DNA of 5,072 nucleotides from Alphaproteobacteria bacterium (GTDB lineage Bacteria; Pseudomonadota; Alphaproteobacteria; UBA11222). A program made the position numbers and the translations under genes. Positions within the stretch are counted from its first letter, which is position 1. Each line of letters starts with the position of its first letter. Shown one piece after another: positions 4,213 to 5,072 of the stretch. The notes beneath the pieces are model-generated. The model saw nothing but the letters and a program-made list of their open reading frames with translations, searched no databases and was not told the origin of the DNA. The stretch is from positions 3,677 through 8,748 of the forward strand of contig DMKG01000288.1 in assembly GCA_003454415.1 (NCBI GenBank), read 5' to 3'.

Positions 4213-5072
4213 ATGAAATTCGGCATTCTCTACAATACCGACTACTACCCGGAAGCGCACGGGACGGCGGCCAAATATTACGAGGACATCTTAACCCAGG
4301 TGGAGCTGGAAGACGCGCTGGGTTTTGACGCGGCCTGGTTCGGCGAACATCATTATTCAGGTTACTCCTTCGGTTCGCCGCCGGTCATAGCCATGGCGGC
4401 GGCGGCGCGCACGAAACGCATCCGTCTTGGCACGGGCGTTTCTCTCATCCCCCTCAATCATCCCATAAGACTGGCGGAGGAATACGCCATGCTTGATGTA
4501 CTGAGCGGCGGGCGTCTGGAATATGGAATCGGGCGCGGATTTCTGAAATACTCCCATCAGGTCTTTGGCGTCAGCGAAGATGAAAACCATGCCCGTTATC
4601 ACGAGGGTACGGACATCATCGTGAAGGCCTGGACCTCCAACGGCCCGTTTTCCTATGACGGAAAATTCTGGCGGTTAAAGGACTATACATTCTTTCCAAA
4701 ACCGCTTCAGCAGCCCTTTCCCCCGATCTACGCCTCCGCCGTGCTGACGCCTGAAAGCGCGATCTGGGCGGGGAAGCATGGCTTTCATCTGTCATGCGCG
4801 CTGTTCGTGCCGCAACAGGCGCGGGTGAAGACGGTGATCGAACACTATCGCCAGAGCCTGCGTGAAAACGGCTTCCGGCCGGAAGAGAAGGAAATTTCAG
4901 GGGTTTTTCAGATGTATTGCGCCCCAACGCAGGAACAGGCGGTGCGCGAAGGGGTGCAATACGCCCAGAATTATTTCAAATTCTTTGGCGCGCTGGACGC
5001 AAGGGCCGCGCATGATTCACAGGATTTCGAACATCACGGGCGCGGCATATCCCGCGCCTTCGCCGCCCAGCC
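4213..5072 (+). CDS. LLM-class (luciferase-like) flavin-dependent monooxygenase, C-terminus cut by the window
   Basis: The first 286 codons encode a bacterial-luciferase-family TIM barrel. It should use reduced FMN, supplied by a separate reductase, and O2 to oxygenate an organic substrate. Visible signatures are MKFGILYNTDYYPE at the N-terminus (strand 1), a long helix with ELEDALGFDAAWFGEHHYSG (31-50) including the family's EHH, IRLGTGVSLIPLNHPIRLAEE (70-90), LDVLSGGRLEYGIGRG (94-109), then YHEGTDIIVKAW (129-140), FSYDGKFWRL (146-155) and FPKPLQQPFPPIYASA (161-176). The usual length is about 330-380 residues, so roughly the last fifth is missing. There is no frame lesion. The start is supported by the G-run, and MKFG is a typical opening for the family. 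Its position after a hydrolase and a CMD protein suggests the oxygenation step of a small catabolic route; alkanal, sulfonate, ketone or terpenoid substrates are all possible and cannot be told apart here. Confidence 0.93.
   Translation, partial: MKFGILYNTDYYPEAHGTAAKYYEDILTQVELEDALGFDAAWFGEHHYSGYSFGSPPVIAMAAAARTKRIRLGTGVSLIPLNHPIRLAEEYAMLDVLSGGRLEYGIGRGFLKYSHQVFGVSEDENHARYHEGTDIIVKAWTSNGPFSYDGKFWRLKDYTFFPKPLQQPFPPIYASAVLTPESAIWAGKHGFHLSCALFVPQQARVKTVIEHYRQSLRENGFRPEEKEISGVFQMYCAPTQEQAVREGVQYAQNYFKFFGALDARAAHDSQDFEHHGRGISRAFAAQ

Overview
The window looks like chromosomal DNA of a moderately GC-rich proteobacterium, most likely an alphaproteobacterium. This rests on codon use (many GGC, GCG, CGC, CTG codons), tight gene packing, and the gene families present; it is an inference, and no rRNA or other marker gene is in view. 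There are two blocks pointing away from each other.

Left block (1-2362, minus strand). A 574-codon gene of no recognised family (2362 to 638) is followed 59 bp downstream by the first 192 codons of an asparagine synthetase B-type glutamine amidotransferase (578 down to the window edge). The amidotransferase was found by reading the minus strand directly, because its frame is open to the edge. The two genes are probably co-transcribed.

Middle (2363-2729). The divergent gap holds a long imperfect dyad (2436-2481) overlapping an FNR/FixK-like box (2428-2441), and a small perfect dyad (2560-2577). The most informative item is a short open frame (2589-2717). Its peptide reads like the extreme C-terminus of a PQQ-dependent sugar (sorbosone-type) dehydrogenase, with GRSVDIA followed by GAFYISDDGADVIYRV. 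Everything upstream of that tail is missing. It therefore looks like the stump of a gene that once headed the right-hand operon.

Right block (2589-5072, plus strand). After the stump come a carboxymuconolactone decarboxylase (CMD)-family protein, an alpha/beta hydrolase whose start codon overlaps the CMD stop (TAATG), and, after 101 bp, a luciferase-like (LLM) flavin-dependent monooxygenase that runs off the window. This set suggests a small catabolic operon: an oxygenation by the LLM enzyme, a hydrolysis by the alpha/beta hydrolase, and an uncharacterised CMD-fold step. The substrate cannot be read from sequence.

I see no tRNA, rRNA, CRISPR array, complete insertion sequence or prophage gene. 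The best candidates for something undescribed are the 574-residue orphan protein with its structured divergent control region, the broken operon head, and a pair of mutually exclusive hairpins over the ribosome binding site of the LLM gene.
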